Source: Oopsacas minuta (Eukaryota > Porifera > Hexactinellida > Lyssacinosida > Leucopsacidae). From it: a DNA stretch of 64,000 nucleotides. Location of the stretch: assembly GCA_024704765.1 (NCBI GenBank), contig JAKMXF010000365.1, positions 992,001 to 1,056,000 on the forward strand. The letters run 5' to 3'. Below the pieces are notes generated by a model. That model saw nothing but the letters and a program-made list of their open reading frames with translations. It was not told the origin of the DNA and did not search any database. Numbering within the stretch: the first letter of the stretch is position 1; each line of letters begins with the position of its first letter. Positions 1 through 9,741 of this stretch are shown here, in pieces. The translations under genes were made by a program, and so were the position numbers.

Positions 1-1003
1 CTGCTACCATCATCCCATAATAAGTAGGTGCTAGTCTACATAAGAAATTAACTTGAAATCTAGTCCCTAGTTCAATTTCCGATATTAACAGCCCATGCAG
101 AATGCCAAAGCCATATATTCCGCAAGATAAAGCCTGGCCTTTCAATTTTGTAGCCTTTACAAGCCAATTTTCCGCATCTTTAGCTACATGTACATCCCAG
201 GTAGTAATGATTTCCTCAATACTCTTGATTGGTGTACTGAAGACATCTTGAGTGAATGGTATACCCTTTATCCAATTTTCTACAGCTATGTCAAAGTCTA
301 GAGGTACTCGCTCATCTGCTGGAAGAGGTATTTCCCATCTAGGGTCCGGAAGATAGAGCGGGAGTTCACAATCAGTTTTGTGTGTGTGTGCTAGATCTCC
401 GCTAACAACATACAACACTTTATGAGGCAAGTTTCTGATAAACTTTCCTATTGATCTACCTATCTGCACCCGTTCTGAGACGGGAGCTAACCCTTTTACA
501 AAATGGATTGGATTAGAAAATATAACCACTTTAACCCCAATTTTAGTTATCTCTTTAAGAAACCAGATCGGTATTACTTCACCCCAACGTAAGGGAATTT
601 CAGTTCTACTGAAAGCTGAAATACCTTCAGTAGGTATTCCATCCTTTCTAAGGTGTTCTACCAGTAAATTGGCAATATTTGAATCCAAATGAATATCAAC
701 TTCGAATTCTGACCAATTCTGATTCCATTCAGCATTCCCTTTAGCCTGTCCATTAACATAAACTCCAATTGAATCAGTGAGAGATATGCCATGTGGAGTG
801 TTTAGAATTATCAGATCGGGTTTGGATTCTGCCACAATTTTCACTGCTTTGATGCATGAATTGTATAATTCATTACAATCATATCGCAGTTGTTGTGGAA
901 ATTCTTGGATTCTCTTAGCTGCTACTTCACTCACATCGCAACTATGAATTCCATTGAATATCATAGCTCCATGAGGGAGAATCAAATAGCTACTATTTTT
1001 CAT
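1..1003 (-). CDS. Class III extradiol ring-cleavage dioxygenase (LigB superfamily), 3' end beyond the window
   Basis: An open frame of 334 codons runs on the minus strand from an ATG at 1003 to the window edge, so the C-terminus is missing. LigB-type enzymes open aromatic rings next to a hydroxyl pair, using non-haem iron held by two His and one Glu. The protein has an N-terminal LPHG motif (His about residue 11), a second NTPHGIS motif (His 71) and SGDLAHTH (about 201-208, His 206), which matches the GGLSH or GDLSH signature around the catalytic His of the family. The order and spacing fit the LigB fold; human MEMO1 is a distant non-enzymatic relative. No intron is visible. The Glu ligand cannot be placed with certainty. 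Substrate is unknown. The family call is fairly secure; a dioxygenase-like protein of other function is possible. Confidence 0.75.
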   Translation of the reverse strand, partial: MKNSSYLILPHGAMIFNGIHSCDVSEVAAKRIQEFPQQLRYDCNELYNSCIKAVKIVAESKPDLIILNTPHGISLTDSIGVYVNGQAKGNAEWNQNWSEFEVDIHLDSNIANLLVEHLRKDGIPTEGISAFSRTEIPLRWGEVIPIWFLKEITKIGVKVVIFSNPIHFVKGLAPVSERVQIGRSIGKFIRNLPHKVLYVVSGDLAHTHKTDCELPLYLPDPRWEIPLPADERVPLDFDIAVENWIKGIPFTQDVFSTPIKSIEEIITTWDVHVAKDAENWLVKATKLKGQALSCGIYGFGILHGLLISEIELGTRFQVNFLCRLAPTYYGMMVA

Positions 1004-1073
1004 CTCTGATAATATAGTTAAATAAAAAAAGTACGTTTGTCTCTCAAATTTATTATTGTAATAATCTTTAGTG

Positions 1074-1165
1074 ATCTCCTATTTGGAGATGCACTAATGG
1101 CATAGACGATGTGTAACGTCCGTACCTCCGTCGGTCCGCGCGCCATAGGATTTGAGGATAGAACA
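1074..1165 (+). repeat. Dispersed repeat family A, copy 1
   Basis: It has the core GATGCACTAATGGCAT, then a GATGTG..ACGTC..GTACCTC block and a CG-rich stretch. The same order of blocks occurs at 1856-2000 and, on the other strand, at 13245-13372. Class unknown; a short non-autonomous element is likely. Confidence 0.65.
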
Positions 1166-1187
1166 TGAATTTCAGTAGGAGACTAAT

Positions 1188-1352
1188 AATATTAAATATC
1201 CTGAAATATTTATCAGACCCAGGGGCTCAAAATCAGTCGGGGTCTGATGCATTGTGGAATTTACACGGGGGTCAGGGGGGGTGTGCCCCCCGAAAAGAAC
1301 AAAAATACGCAACCCCGAGCTGCACTATCAGTCTGTCGGCTGGACATTTTTC
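1188..1352 (+). repeat. Dispersed repeat family B, uninterrupted copy
   Basis: It begins with an AT-rich AATATCCTGAAATATTT block and ends with TGTCGGCTGGACATTTTT. A second copy, split by another insertion, lies at 21412-22276. The 72-codon ORF here is repeat sequence, not a gene. Confidence 0.7.
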
Positions 1353-1379
1353 TATAATAATAATCTGGAGAAATGCAAG

Positions 1380-1855
1380 GTAGAGTGCATTGAATAAAGT
1401 GCCAAGTAGATGTGAGCATTGAAAAGTTATAGTGTGATGAAGTGGCAGCGGGGATGTACTACTCCCAGGGGGTTCAGGCGCTGAGGTTGATGTGGCAGAC
1501 TATAGATGGGACAGGTATGAATGTGGTTATCAGGCAAACTCTTCGAGAAGTAACAACTGTTCACATAGATACCACTGAACAATCGGTGTCCTGGCTGATT
1601 TTTAAAGTGCCCAAGGAATATGGTAATCTTTGACAACACTAGTGGTCTTTCCGAATTTCGATGCCCTCACTCCATGAATAAAGAACCTTGGCGGGAGCAA
1701 CCTGCCTAGGGACAAATGCACCAGCCTGCTTGATATGGAAAATCTGTGAAGGCTCCTCTGCAACCGCCTCTCCAATATTGAGTACACCTGTTCATAGTCG
1801 ATGGAATAAGGACACGGAAAGTGTATCCCAAAGGTAGAAAACCGTGTTTTAGTGT
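1380..1855. other. Intergenic, no gene recognised
   Basis: Higher GC than its surroundings, lying between two repeat copies. The overlapping 60-70 codon ORFs on both strands show no family motif. It may be the body of an unknown element bounded by the two family A copies. Confidence 0.3.
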
Positions 1856-2000
1856 AGCTCCTATAGGAGATGCCCTAATGGCATGGATGATGTGCGACGT
1901 CAGTACCTCGGTCCGTCCGTCTGCGCGGACTTGCGAAATCTAGCAGTCGAATGAACATGAAACTTGGCATACATATACATTTTTGGTCGGAGATTTGCAC
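1856..2000 (+). repeat. Dispersed repeat family A, copy 2
   Basis: It has GATGCCCTAATGGCATGGAT, a run of CCGTCCGTC, then GCGAAATCTAGCAG. The last block is also found in the 13245-13372 copy. Confidence 0.7.
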
Positions 2001-2843
2001 CTCGGGATGAAGTTTTTCAAAAGTGAATATTTCACACCTTTCTATGTAAAATACAAATGCAAGCTAGAGATTAGGATTCAACATGTTAGGAACTCAGGGG
2101 TAATTGAGTGCGTAAAGTCCGATTTCGAGAATTTCAGAGTCTGAAAGTTATAAATTCACAGATTTATCGCATGAATAATCATATTTTCACTACCTTTTTG
2201 CATTTTATTCAAAATCATGTTAGAGATTTTGTTTTAGCTGCTATTCAGGGGTAATCGAGTATTGTAGATTTCAGAGCCAACTTTTGCACAAATAAATGCT
2301 TACTAGACATATATAGTGACTAATTACTGAAAACTTTCAGCATAAAATGGTTTATAATTATTTAGGCAAAAATACACCATTTCTGCAATTTAAAACTCAA
2401 ATAATATTTGTTCGATCGGCTAAACTTCTATCCCAAAATCCACAATTTATTGTCAACAAGCCTTATGTATAGTAGGCTATGGGTCTGCATTAAGTAGCTC
2501 AAAATTTGAGTAGCGCATCCACTGTATTCTATATAAGGGGGTGGGTAACACAAGAGCAATTTCCTCAAACTTGTCTGAATAGAGTTAATAGACAGTTAAA
2601 CAACGCTGAAATAACACTTAGGCGGTGAAAAATAGAGAAAATCCGTCAATTTCTGTCTCAACAAGCTAAATAGCCTCAAATACAGCTCGTGCGCTACTCA
2701 AATCAAGCGCACACTCTTAAATATAATATATCAAACATATAATATATAAATACGCACATGATATCAAACACAGGGATACAATAATATATAGAAAACATCA
2801 CTAATACATATTAAATCCAGTCAAATATATATCAGCTGATCTC
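2001..2843. other. Intergenic, repeat-derived sequence
   Basis: It contains degenerate copies of the GGGGTAATCGAGT motif (about 2097 and 2249) and a stretch at about 2280-2470 resembling the outer arm of the palindrome at 19624-20688 (shared words such as AAATGCTTACTAGA and AGTAGGCTATGG). No coding sequence. Confidence 0.5.
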
Positions 2844-3551
2844 TTATAATTTTGGCAATTTGGCTTCTTCAATAAAGAAATACTTAGAGCTGACATTTGG
2901 ATCATGAGATTCTAATAAATCACGAACATTAGACAATAAATATGGCCTCCTTGTAATAATAGCATTGATCAGATAGGTGGGCAGATAACCCTTCAAATCA
3001 CCTGAACTTACAGTAATTAATTCACAACTGGTGTTAGCTTCATTGCTTATGTTTAATGTACCGCCAAATGTTGCTGATCTTACGGATCCTGGAGTGACTG
3101 GTACAAAATCGTCAGGGATAGAAGTATACATTGTTAAACGGGTTTTTGGGTCAATAAAAGTACATTTGTAGGCGACAATTAGCTCTCTAGGAGCTATGGG
3201 CCAAGGCAAAGTGTATGAAACTCTGTATATATATAGTTCAGGACCAAATTCTTGTAACAACTCCACACCTGTACAATGTGAATCCATAGCCATATTATTC
3301 CTAGCATCTATCGCGTATCTCCATGCTAATTCTGCTGGAACATTTACTGATACACGGCCCCTTGAGAGGCCATTGGTTGGGCTACCGTCAGTGGGAGTAT
3401 ACTTCCAGACCTCTACACCCTCAGCTGTCTCCACATACTTCCAGCCATCTGCTTCTGTAGCTTTTGTGTATTTCAGGAATTTCTCTGTGCAATTTTCCAA
3501 CAGACTAGTCAGAGAAGATTTATCGATATCAACTGAGAGCTTGGCTGCCAT
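2844..3551 (-). CDS. START-domain lipid-transfer protein, copy 1
   Basis: A single-exon gene of 235 codons starting at ATG 3551 (MAAKLSVD); in-frame codons upstream are not conserved in the other intact copy. START domains bind one lipid such as sterol, phospholipid or ceramide in a deep helix-grip pocket. The fold is recognised from DGWKY..GVEVWKY (about 37-51), the segment around ELAWRYAIDARNN (about 70-82), ELYIYRVSYTLPWPIAPREL (about 99-118; the PRE/PRD motif typical of START) and the C-terminal helix around residues 190-215. There is no signal peptide or transmembrane segment, so it is probably a cytosolic START-only protein. The lipid is unknown. By hand count it differs from copy 2 at about 26 of 235 residues, most after residue 47. 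The 3' flank is also shared with copy 2. Confidence 0.85.
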   Translation of the reverse strand: MAAKLSVDIDKSSLTSLLENCTEKFLKYTKATEADGWKYVETAEGVEVWKYTPTDGSPTNGLSRGRVSVNVPAELAWRYAIDARNNMAMDSHCTGVELLQEFGPELYIYRVSYTLPWPIAPRELIVAYKCTFIDPKTRLTMYTSIPDDFVPVTPGSVRSATFGGTLNISNEANTSCELITVSSGDLKGYLPTYLINAIITRRPYLLSNVRDLLESHDPNVSSKYFFIEEAKLPKL

Positions 3552-5099
3552 ATATAGATCACTAATATTGGAAAAGTAGAATACAATAGAAATATAATTA
3601 GTTAATTCAATGAGTAATCGTGTACGGTGATTTGTTTGTTTGTGTACATGATTAGAGGAATTAGTATCCAGCACAAGCTGCGGAGGTACATTGTTGAAAG
3701 TCGCACACGAAAATATTCCCTGCTAACTTCACAACCATAGTATAATTAATAATATACAAATGGCATACCAAGGTTACCAAAGTTGTACACAAGTGTCTTA
3801 CTTCCACAGTCATTATGAATATACTGATTCTAGTTCCTCATAAAGCTGTGCAGCTGTTCCGCGTCAAGTAGGAATTAATGCATTGTGAAACGAACCCTGT
3901 ATTTCCAACTTATTTGACAATGATAATGATCGAATTACTCCCTAATGACATGTCTGACACTGGTCCAAGAAAAAATTCTTCACCACAATCCAAATACTAA
4001 TGAAGTAACACACAAAAACCACAGTAAACGCATTTAATTAACTAGTATGCCAAATTTCTACTTGACGCGGGACATAGCTACTAATTGCTCTTTACACAAT
4101 ATACCTAGAATAAAGAATCATAAATAATATTATAATAAAATGTTGTAACCAACAGAGTTCCTAGAAATCATGGATGAAAGCACGTGTAGTTACACTAAGT
4201 TTGCACGTTTACAAATTATATATTTGCCGCTAAGTAAATTTCAATTAGTTTCACAAAATTAAAGGTGGGTAACAATAGAAAGATAATTAATGTATTAGCA
4301 ATATAGCTTATCGGTCTGGGGGCTACGTCCCTTTGAAAATGTACGTAGAATTTGAAAATTAATAATATGACAAAAATTCCTAAAATGCAGTGCTTCCGTA
4401 TTTTATAATTCAATAAGATTATAAGATTGAATAATTGTACCTCTGGTGTAATTGGATCGATCTTTAATAGTATCTAATCGAGATTGCGAAGGGAATACAA
4501 ATTTTAAGTGTTGATGCTTAAGTGTGTCATGGGGATATATTAGGTGAGGACAGAAGGTCCGAGGTCAAGTTGTGTGTATCGCGAGTAAAGCGGATCAATT
4601 TGTGCCAATATTGATATTATCTGAGAATGGTGAGGCATGGATATCGTTACACACAGGGGCGTAGCAAGCCGTTTCCTATTGGTCACGTTAGTCTATACAA
4701 ATATATGTATATGGAGCTACCAAAAGTTTGGTTGAAACCTAACCAACTGTAGCGTCTCGTACGGATATGTACATGGGCGCAGAAAGTACCTAATGTCAGG
4801 GGGTGTACCTAATTAACTACTAGCATGGGTATACCCTCCCTGAGTCTCTGACCCTCACAGTTTCGGCGTTCATGGTTGTAATATCATCTTGTTCTTGCAA
4901 ATCAGAGTGCTGGAATAAGGAAATTGTACAGTAGCTAAAATACAAAGCAGCAATACTCGTTGCTTTACTGGCCAGGAGGAGTATGCCCTTCCTGATTGTT
5001 TCCTCAGTCAGGAGGTAATACCACCCTGGCAAAAACCAGAGTGTCAAACCCCCCCTAACCATGTAACAACTTATAAACGCTAAGCTTTCATGAAGGTGT
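3552..5099. repeat. 5' flank of START copy 1, part of the duplication
   Basis: Blocks just upstream of the gene, such as TCAATGAGTAATCGTGTA and the GTTCCTCA segment, recur upstream of the copies at 7947 and 9341 but are broken by indels. A stretch near 4073-4140 (TAGCTACTAATTG, then AATAAAGAA) matches 9757-9870, where about 55 bp have been inserted. At 4654 the string CACAGGGGCGTAGCAAG looks like an hAT-type terminus. No gene seen. Confidence 0.6.
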
Positions 5100-5350
5100 A
5101 CTATACGTATATCACATACAAAAAGTGCAGGATGTGCTCCTAGAATAAGGAAAATTAGAATTTGTTGTTGGGTTAGATGCCTATTAATATAGTAATTATA
5201 CTAGTGATGTATTATTGGGTTTCATTGTCGTATTAGTTTAGAGGCTTGATTGTGAAATTAGGTCACTATTACACAAAGCCTTAATTATTCAATGATTAGC
5301 TGCATATCATCCTTCTTTTATAGAAAGAAAGGATGGATTAACTAAATTGG
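5100..5350. repeat. Left part of a diverged inverted repeat pair with about 6930-7180
   Basis: AGATGCCTATTAAT and AAGAAGGATGAT blocks occur here and, reversed, at 6930-7180 in the matching order. This extends the inverted duplication around START copies 1 and 2 outward from the genes. Confidence 0.5.
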
Positions 5351-6929
5351 CATCTCATATGTTGCAAGATTCCCGAGATGAATCCAAAGAATATTTTATG
5401 AATGAATTAAATGTCAGAGCTGAGCCTGTGACGAAACCCATGTTATGATGATTTACAGATAACTCTCTATAATCACAAAAACTATTTCATAACAGTAATC
5501 AATGTAAAGTTGGAAAACAAACATAGCATACAAATTGAATAGCAAAATTTGCATTTTATGATTGTCCCCTACACAAAATAACTAATTTTTTTTCACATTT
5601 CTGTACAAAGCTAGTGTGACGATTGTGTACAGACAGAGCAACGTTAGTGTACAAATATATGGTACATAAGTGCAGTATGATTGTACACAAAAGTCGCACT
5701 AGCTTTGTAAAATTATGACAATCGTGAAATAGTGAGATAAAAATCCAAATAATCACCAATTATAACAAATATTCATAACTAATCCAATCAATACACCATT
5801 CACCAAGTAGATGTAGATTGAAAATACCCAATTTTACAACCAGGAGATAGTCAGACATCCGGATAACATCCAGCATTTAGGAGCAATATTTACACTAATC
5901 CAAGGTAAAAAAAGCTAATGCAACCTTTGTGTACAGATATATCTATATTATTAAAACTCCATTATTGTGTGTTCGTTTGTCCACTTTGTATTGTAATAAT
6001 AGGGGAAGATGATCTGCGTATATAAAATAGAGAATAAAATAGCCTTCTGTTGACGATATGGGAAAGGTAAACAATTACATTAGGGTAATCGAGTATGTTG
6101 ATTGCGAATATGATATTGTAAACAACATGTGATGAATATTTTTATTATATGATTAATCACATTTTCACACCTCTCGGATGATAATTCAAACGATGCTAGA
6201 GAATTCGTTGCAACGGCATTATGGGATAATCAGGTACGCTGATTCCGAATTTCGCCCTTTCAATGTACTCATTGGTAAATAATAGTTGGTCTTATGAAAA
6301 TATTCGAGGCATGAAGTGTCAAGTTCATGCGAAAACTCTAAGCCGCCTAGAGCGAGCAATTTATTGCTATATGGGGAAACTTCTTACACATATGTACGAC
6401 TGTACTTATATAGTACGTGTATAAATTCCAGAGTGTGGAGTTTCTCAAACGTTTTAATGAACTTAAAGGAAGCTTTAGTACGAAGGATAAATACTTGGCT
6501 ACGCACAATCACCAACCAAGTTCGCCTCAACTCTTCTATTACACTCAGTGCCGGATAAATTACATAGGAGCCCTGGAGTTTATACAAGGACCCCCTTTTT
6601 ACAAGTAACATTACAAATTTGAATTGAAATTCGCGCTTCGCGGATAATAAGAAGAAATGCAAAATTTGATTTCAGGGTCTGTTATTACAGTGTAGCTGAT
6701 GAGAACAATTCTCTACCAATATTTTGAGATTTGAATATTTTGTTCACTTAATAGTTAATACATAGTTATGCGAAATCTCTGATTGAGAAACTCTAATTCA
6801 ATGCCGATACCCTCCTTTCCTTGACAACAAATAAACACACATATAACATTGAGCTTAATAATATCGATCCTTGTATTCTTGGGAATATTGCCTGTAATTA
6901 ATTAAATAAATTCGACACCAGCTTATTTA
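5351..6929. other. Spacer of the START inverted duplication, no gene seen
   Basis: AT-rich. It holds two copies of the TAATCGAGTATGNTGAT-type motif at about 6088 and 6228. The short ORFs at 6316-6662 overlap one another on both strands and have no recognisable motif. Confidence 0.45.
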
Positions 6930-7656
6930 ACCCATTCAGTCTTTCCTCTTTCTATGAAAGAAGGATGATTACAGCTATATTGGATAATTAACGCTTTGTA
7001 TTTTATAAATGTATATTCTTGATCTATTTACACAATCGAATCACAAGACTAATTTAACCATCCTTGTAATTATTACTCTACTTTCAAGTATATAAATACT
7101 TAATTAATAGGCATCTTAGCTAAGAACAATTTATTAATTCTCTAATCAAGGAGGAATCTAAAGCCCTATACCTTCTGTTTATGATATACATACTAGTAAA
7201 CCTTCATTTTATAGGATATACGTTAGGGCGACCATTATACAGGATTTATCTTGGACACTACAGGATTTTCGGCAAATTTCATATTTGTCCAGGGTTGTAA
7301 TGCACAAGTACAGGATTCTTGAGTTAAAATTTTGAATATGAATTAAGTGATTAAGGATCCATGCCCTTGAGGATGTAGTTGAATATACCCTAAGTACGAT
7401 TGTTACACATAATAACTCATTTTACGGCCTGCATACAGCTATTAATATATAATCTTGATTACACATAGCTATTCCATTTACTTTTCAGAAAATATACAGG
7501 AACTTTTTAATCTGGCTATCAATACAAGCAGCAACCATGATCTTAAACGAGATTCATGATATTTCTATTACAAATTAAAACTCCATTTTATAGTTTTATA
7601 CATATATGCTCAAATGTACAGGATTAAGACCTAATCATGCCATTAACTCAAACATA
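6930..7656. repeat. Right part of the diverged inverted repeat and 5' flank of START copy 2
   Basis: The reverse complement of 6930-7180 matches 5100-5350 in scattered blocks. The rest is AT-rich and without coding features. Confidence 0.45.
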
Positions 7657-8173
7657 CAGTGATCAGAGGGAGATATTTTATGTAAAGAGATATTTGTGCC
7701 ATAGATATTTTTCCAGAGTATTTTAATGCATTGTTCGAGTTCCAGGGAGGAAATTTCCGCCATTTCACACAAAAGTTGCACTAGTTTAGTATTGTCATAC
7801 TTCCACAATGATTTTAAACATACAATTCCAGTTCCTCAATAAATCTTCTACATAAACTAACAAGTCCACAGTACACGATTACTCATTGAGTTTAGTAGCA
7901 TATCATATTCCAATTGTATTCAAAAAAACTTAATAGTGCTCTATATATGGCAGCCAAGCTCTCAGTTGATATCGATAAATCTTCTCTGACTAGTCTGTTG
8001 GAAAATTGCACAGAGAAATTCCTGAAATACACAAAGGCCACAGAAGCAGATGGCTGGAAGTATGCTAACACGGAGAATGGTGTAGAGGTGTGGAAGTATT
8101 CTCCCACTGACGGTAGCCCAACCAATGGCCTCGCAAGAGGACGTATACCAGTAAAAGTTCCACCAGAATTAGC
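7657..8173 (+). repeat. Left arm of START hairpin
   Basis: This segment, covering the 5' flank and first 75 or so codons of START copy 2, is repeated in reverse complement at 9115-9630. Most of the arm is nearly identical over about 515 bp; similarity fades at both ends. The spacer is about 940 bp. Confidence 0.85.
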
Positions 8174-8654
8174 ATGGAGATATGTGATAGATGCTAGAAA
8201 TAATATGGCTATGGATTCACATTGTACAGGTGTGGAGTTGTTACAAGAATTTGGTCCTGAACTATATATATACAGAATTTCATACTCTTTGCCTTGGCCC
8301 ATAACTCCTAGAGAGTTAATTGTTGCTTACAATTGTACTTTTATTGACCCAAAAACCCGTTTAACTTTGTTTACTTCTATTCCTGAAGAATTTGTACCAG
8401 TCACTCCAGGATTCGTGAGAGCAGAATCATTCGGCGGCATTTTGAACATAAGTAATGAAGCTAACACCAGTTGTGAATTAATTTCTGTAAGTTCAGGTGA
8501 TTTGAAGGGTTATCTGCCCACCTATCTGATCAATGCTATTATTACAAGGAGGCCATATTTATTGTCTAAAGTTCGTGATTTATTAGAATCTCATGATCCA
8601 AATGTCAGCTCTAAGTATTTCTTTATTGAAGAAGCCAAATTGCCCAAACTATAA
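7947..8654 (+). CDS. START-domain lipid-transfer protein, copy 2
   Basis: A single exon of 235 codons from ATG 7947, the same length as copy 1 and with the same first 47 residues. The START hallmarks are kept: DGWKY..GVEVWKY, ELAWRYVIDARNN, LPWPITPREL and the C-terminal helix ending in LESHDPNVSSKYFF. Substitutions against copy 1 are mostly conservative, suggesting both copies were kept under selection; whether they bind different lipids cannot be read. The last bases and the following flank (AGATCAGCTGATATATATTT) match copy 1. The first third is also inside an inverted repeat with 9115-9630, so read-through transcripts could pair with this mRNA. Probably cytosolic. Confidence 0.85.
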   Translation: MAAKLSVDIDKSSLTSLLENCTEKFLKYTKATEADGWKYANTENGVEVWKYSPTDGSPTNGLARGRIPVKVPPELAWRYVIDARNNMAMDSHCTGVELLQEFGPELYIYRISYSLPWPITPRELIVAYNCTFIDPKTRLTLFTSIPEEFVPVTPGFVRAESFGGILNISNEANTSCELISVSSGDLKGYLPTYLINAIITRRPYLLSKVRDLLESHDPNVSSKYFFIEEAKLPKL

Positions 8655-9114
8655 GAGATCAGCTGATATATATTTGACTGGATTTACATATTTAGTGATA
8701 TTTCTATTATTGTATACTCACATGTGTGTTGATATATTCTATTGTATGTTAAGTATATTGTTTCCTTCTAAGTTGCAACTGTACCAGACCATTATGTATC
8801 CTAAGTTATATGGTAGCAAACGGATTTAGCCTTCAACCAGTTGAGTAACTTGTTATAATTGTCATATTTATCTGAGATGAGATGTTTTTATGTTATTTTA
8901 CAGGTTTCAAAATACAATGTTCAGTCGACCTACTGGTAGTGCAGCTCCTGGTCTTTTTTATTTTGTCGAACGAAATTACCGGATAGCTTCATATCTTTGA
9001 TTTCTTTTCCTAAAGGCAAAATATACATGGTTGTTTGTTTCGATTGCCTTGTTAAATAGTATTCATGGGTTATTTGGCTGTTAGAGTAATATGTTGTTTT
9101 GTGAATCATATTCA

Positions 9115-9341
9115 GCTAATTCTGGTAGAACTTTTACTGATACACGGCCTCTTGAGAGGCCATTGGTTGGGCTACCGTCAGTGGGAGAATACTTCCACAC
9201 CTCTACACCATTCTCCGTGTTAGCATACTTCCAGCCATCTGCTTCTGTGGCCTTTGTGTATTTCAGGAATTTCTCTGTGCAATTTTCCAACAGACTAGTC
9301 AGAGAAGATTTATCGATATCAACTGAGAGCTTGGCTGCCAT
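9115..9341 (-). pseudogene. Truncated START-domain copy 3
   Basis: From ATG 9341 the frame matches START copies 1 and 2 for about 75 codons, then diverges after PELA and stops within a further ten codons or so. The lipid-pocket core and C-terminal helix are absent, so it cannot fold as START. The sequence is mosaic: NTENGVEVWKYSPTDG matches copy 2 but SRGRVSVKV is closer to copy 1. It is the right arm of the hairpin with 7657-8173. Confidence 0.8.
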
Positions 9342-9630
9342 ATATAGAGCACTATTAAGTTTTTTTGAATACAATTGGAATATGATATGCTACTAAACTC
9401 AATGAGTAATCGTGTACTGTGGACTTGTTAGTTTATGTAGAAGATTTATTGAGGAACTGGAATTGTATGTTTAAAATCATTGTGGAAGTATGACAATACT
9501 AAACTAGTGCAACTTTTGTGTGAAATGGCGGAAATTTCCTCCCTGGAACTCGAACAATGCATTAAAATACCCTGGAATTACATCTATGGCACAAATGTCT
9601 CTTTACACGAATATCTTCCTCCATTACTGA
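9115..9630 (-). repeat. Right arm of START hairpin
   Basis: Reverse complement of 7657-8173, including the START 5' coding segment and upstream flank. The flank beyond about 9740 resembles the flank upstream of START copy 1 (4073-4140). Confidence 0.85.
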
Positions 9631-9731
9631 AGTATGAATATATCAAATACTTTAAGGAATTGCTAAGATCTAGCAACATACGTATTATATATGCCTGCAG
9701 GATATTTCGTGACTGTAATTACAAAATTTAA
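9525..9731 (+). CDS. Hypothetical 68-codon ORF at the edge of the hairpin arm
   Basis: ATG 9525 opens MAEISSLELEQCIKIPWNYI and runs to 9731. The first 30 or so codons lie in the inverted arm and are also open on the minus strand near 7745 with a diverged tail. No family recognised. It could be a remnant exon captured by the duplication or chance. Confidence 0.2.
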   Translation: MAEISSLELEQCIKIPWNYIYGTNVSLHEYLPPLLKYEYIKYFKELLRSSNIRIIYACRIFRDCNYKI

Positions 9732-9741
9732 TTCTGTTGTT

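Noticed and set aside
1165-1383. 72-codon ORF on the plus strand
   Set aside because: It lies wholly inside repeat family B, whose other copy does not keep the frame.
3196-3579. 127-codon plus-strand ORF opposite START copy 1, with similar ORFs opposite copies 2 and 3
   Set aside because: Antisense shadow of a conserved gene; its conservation follows from the START coding sequence.
9480-9524. Fifteen additional codons before ATG 9525
   Set aside because: They start at TTG and lie in the duplicated START flank.
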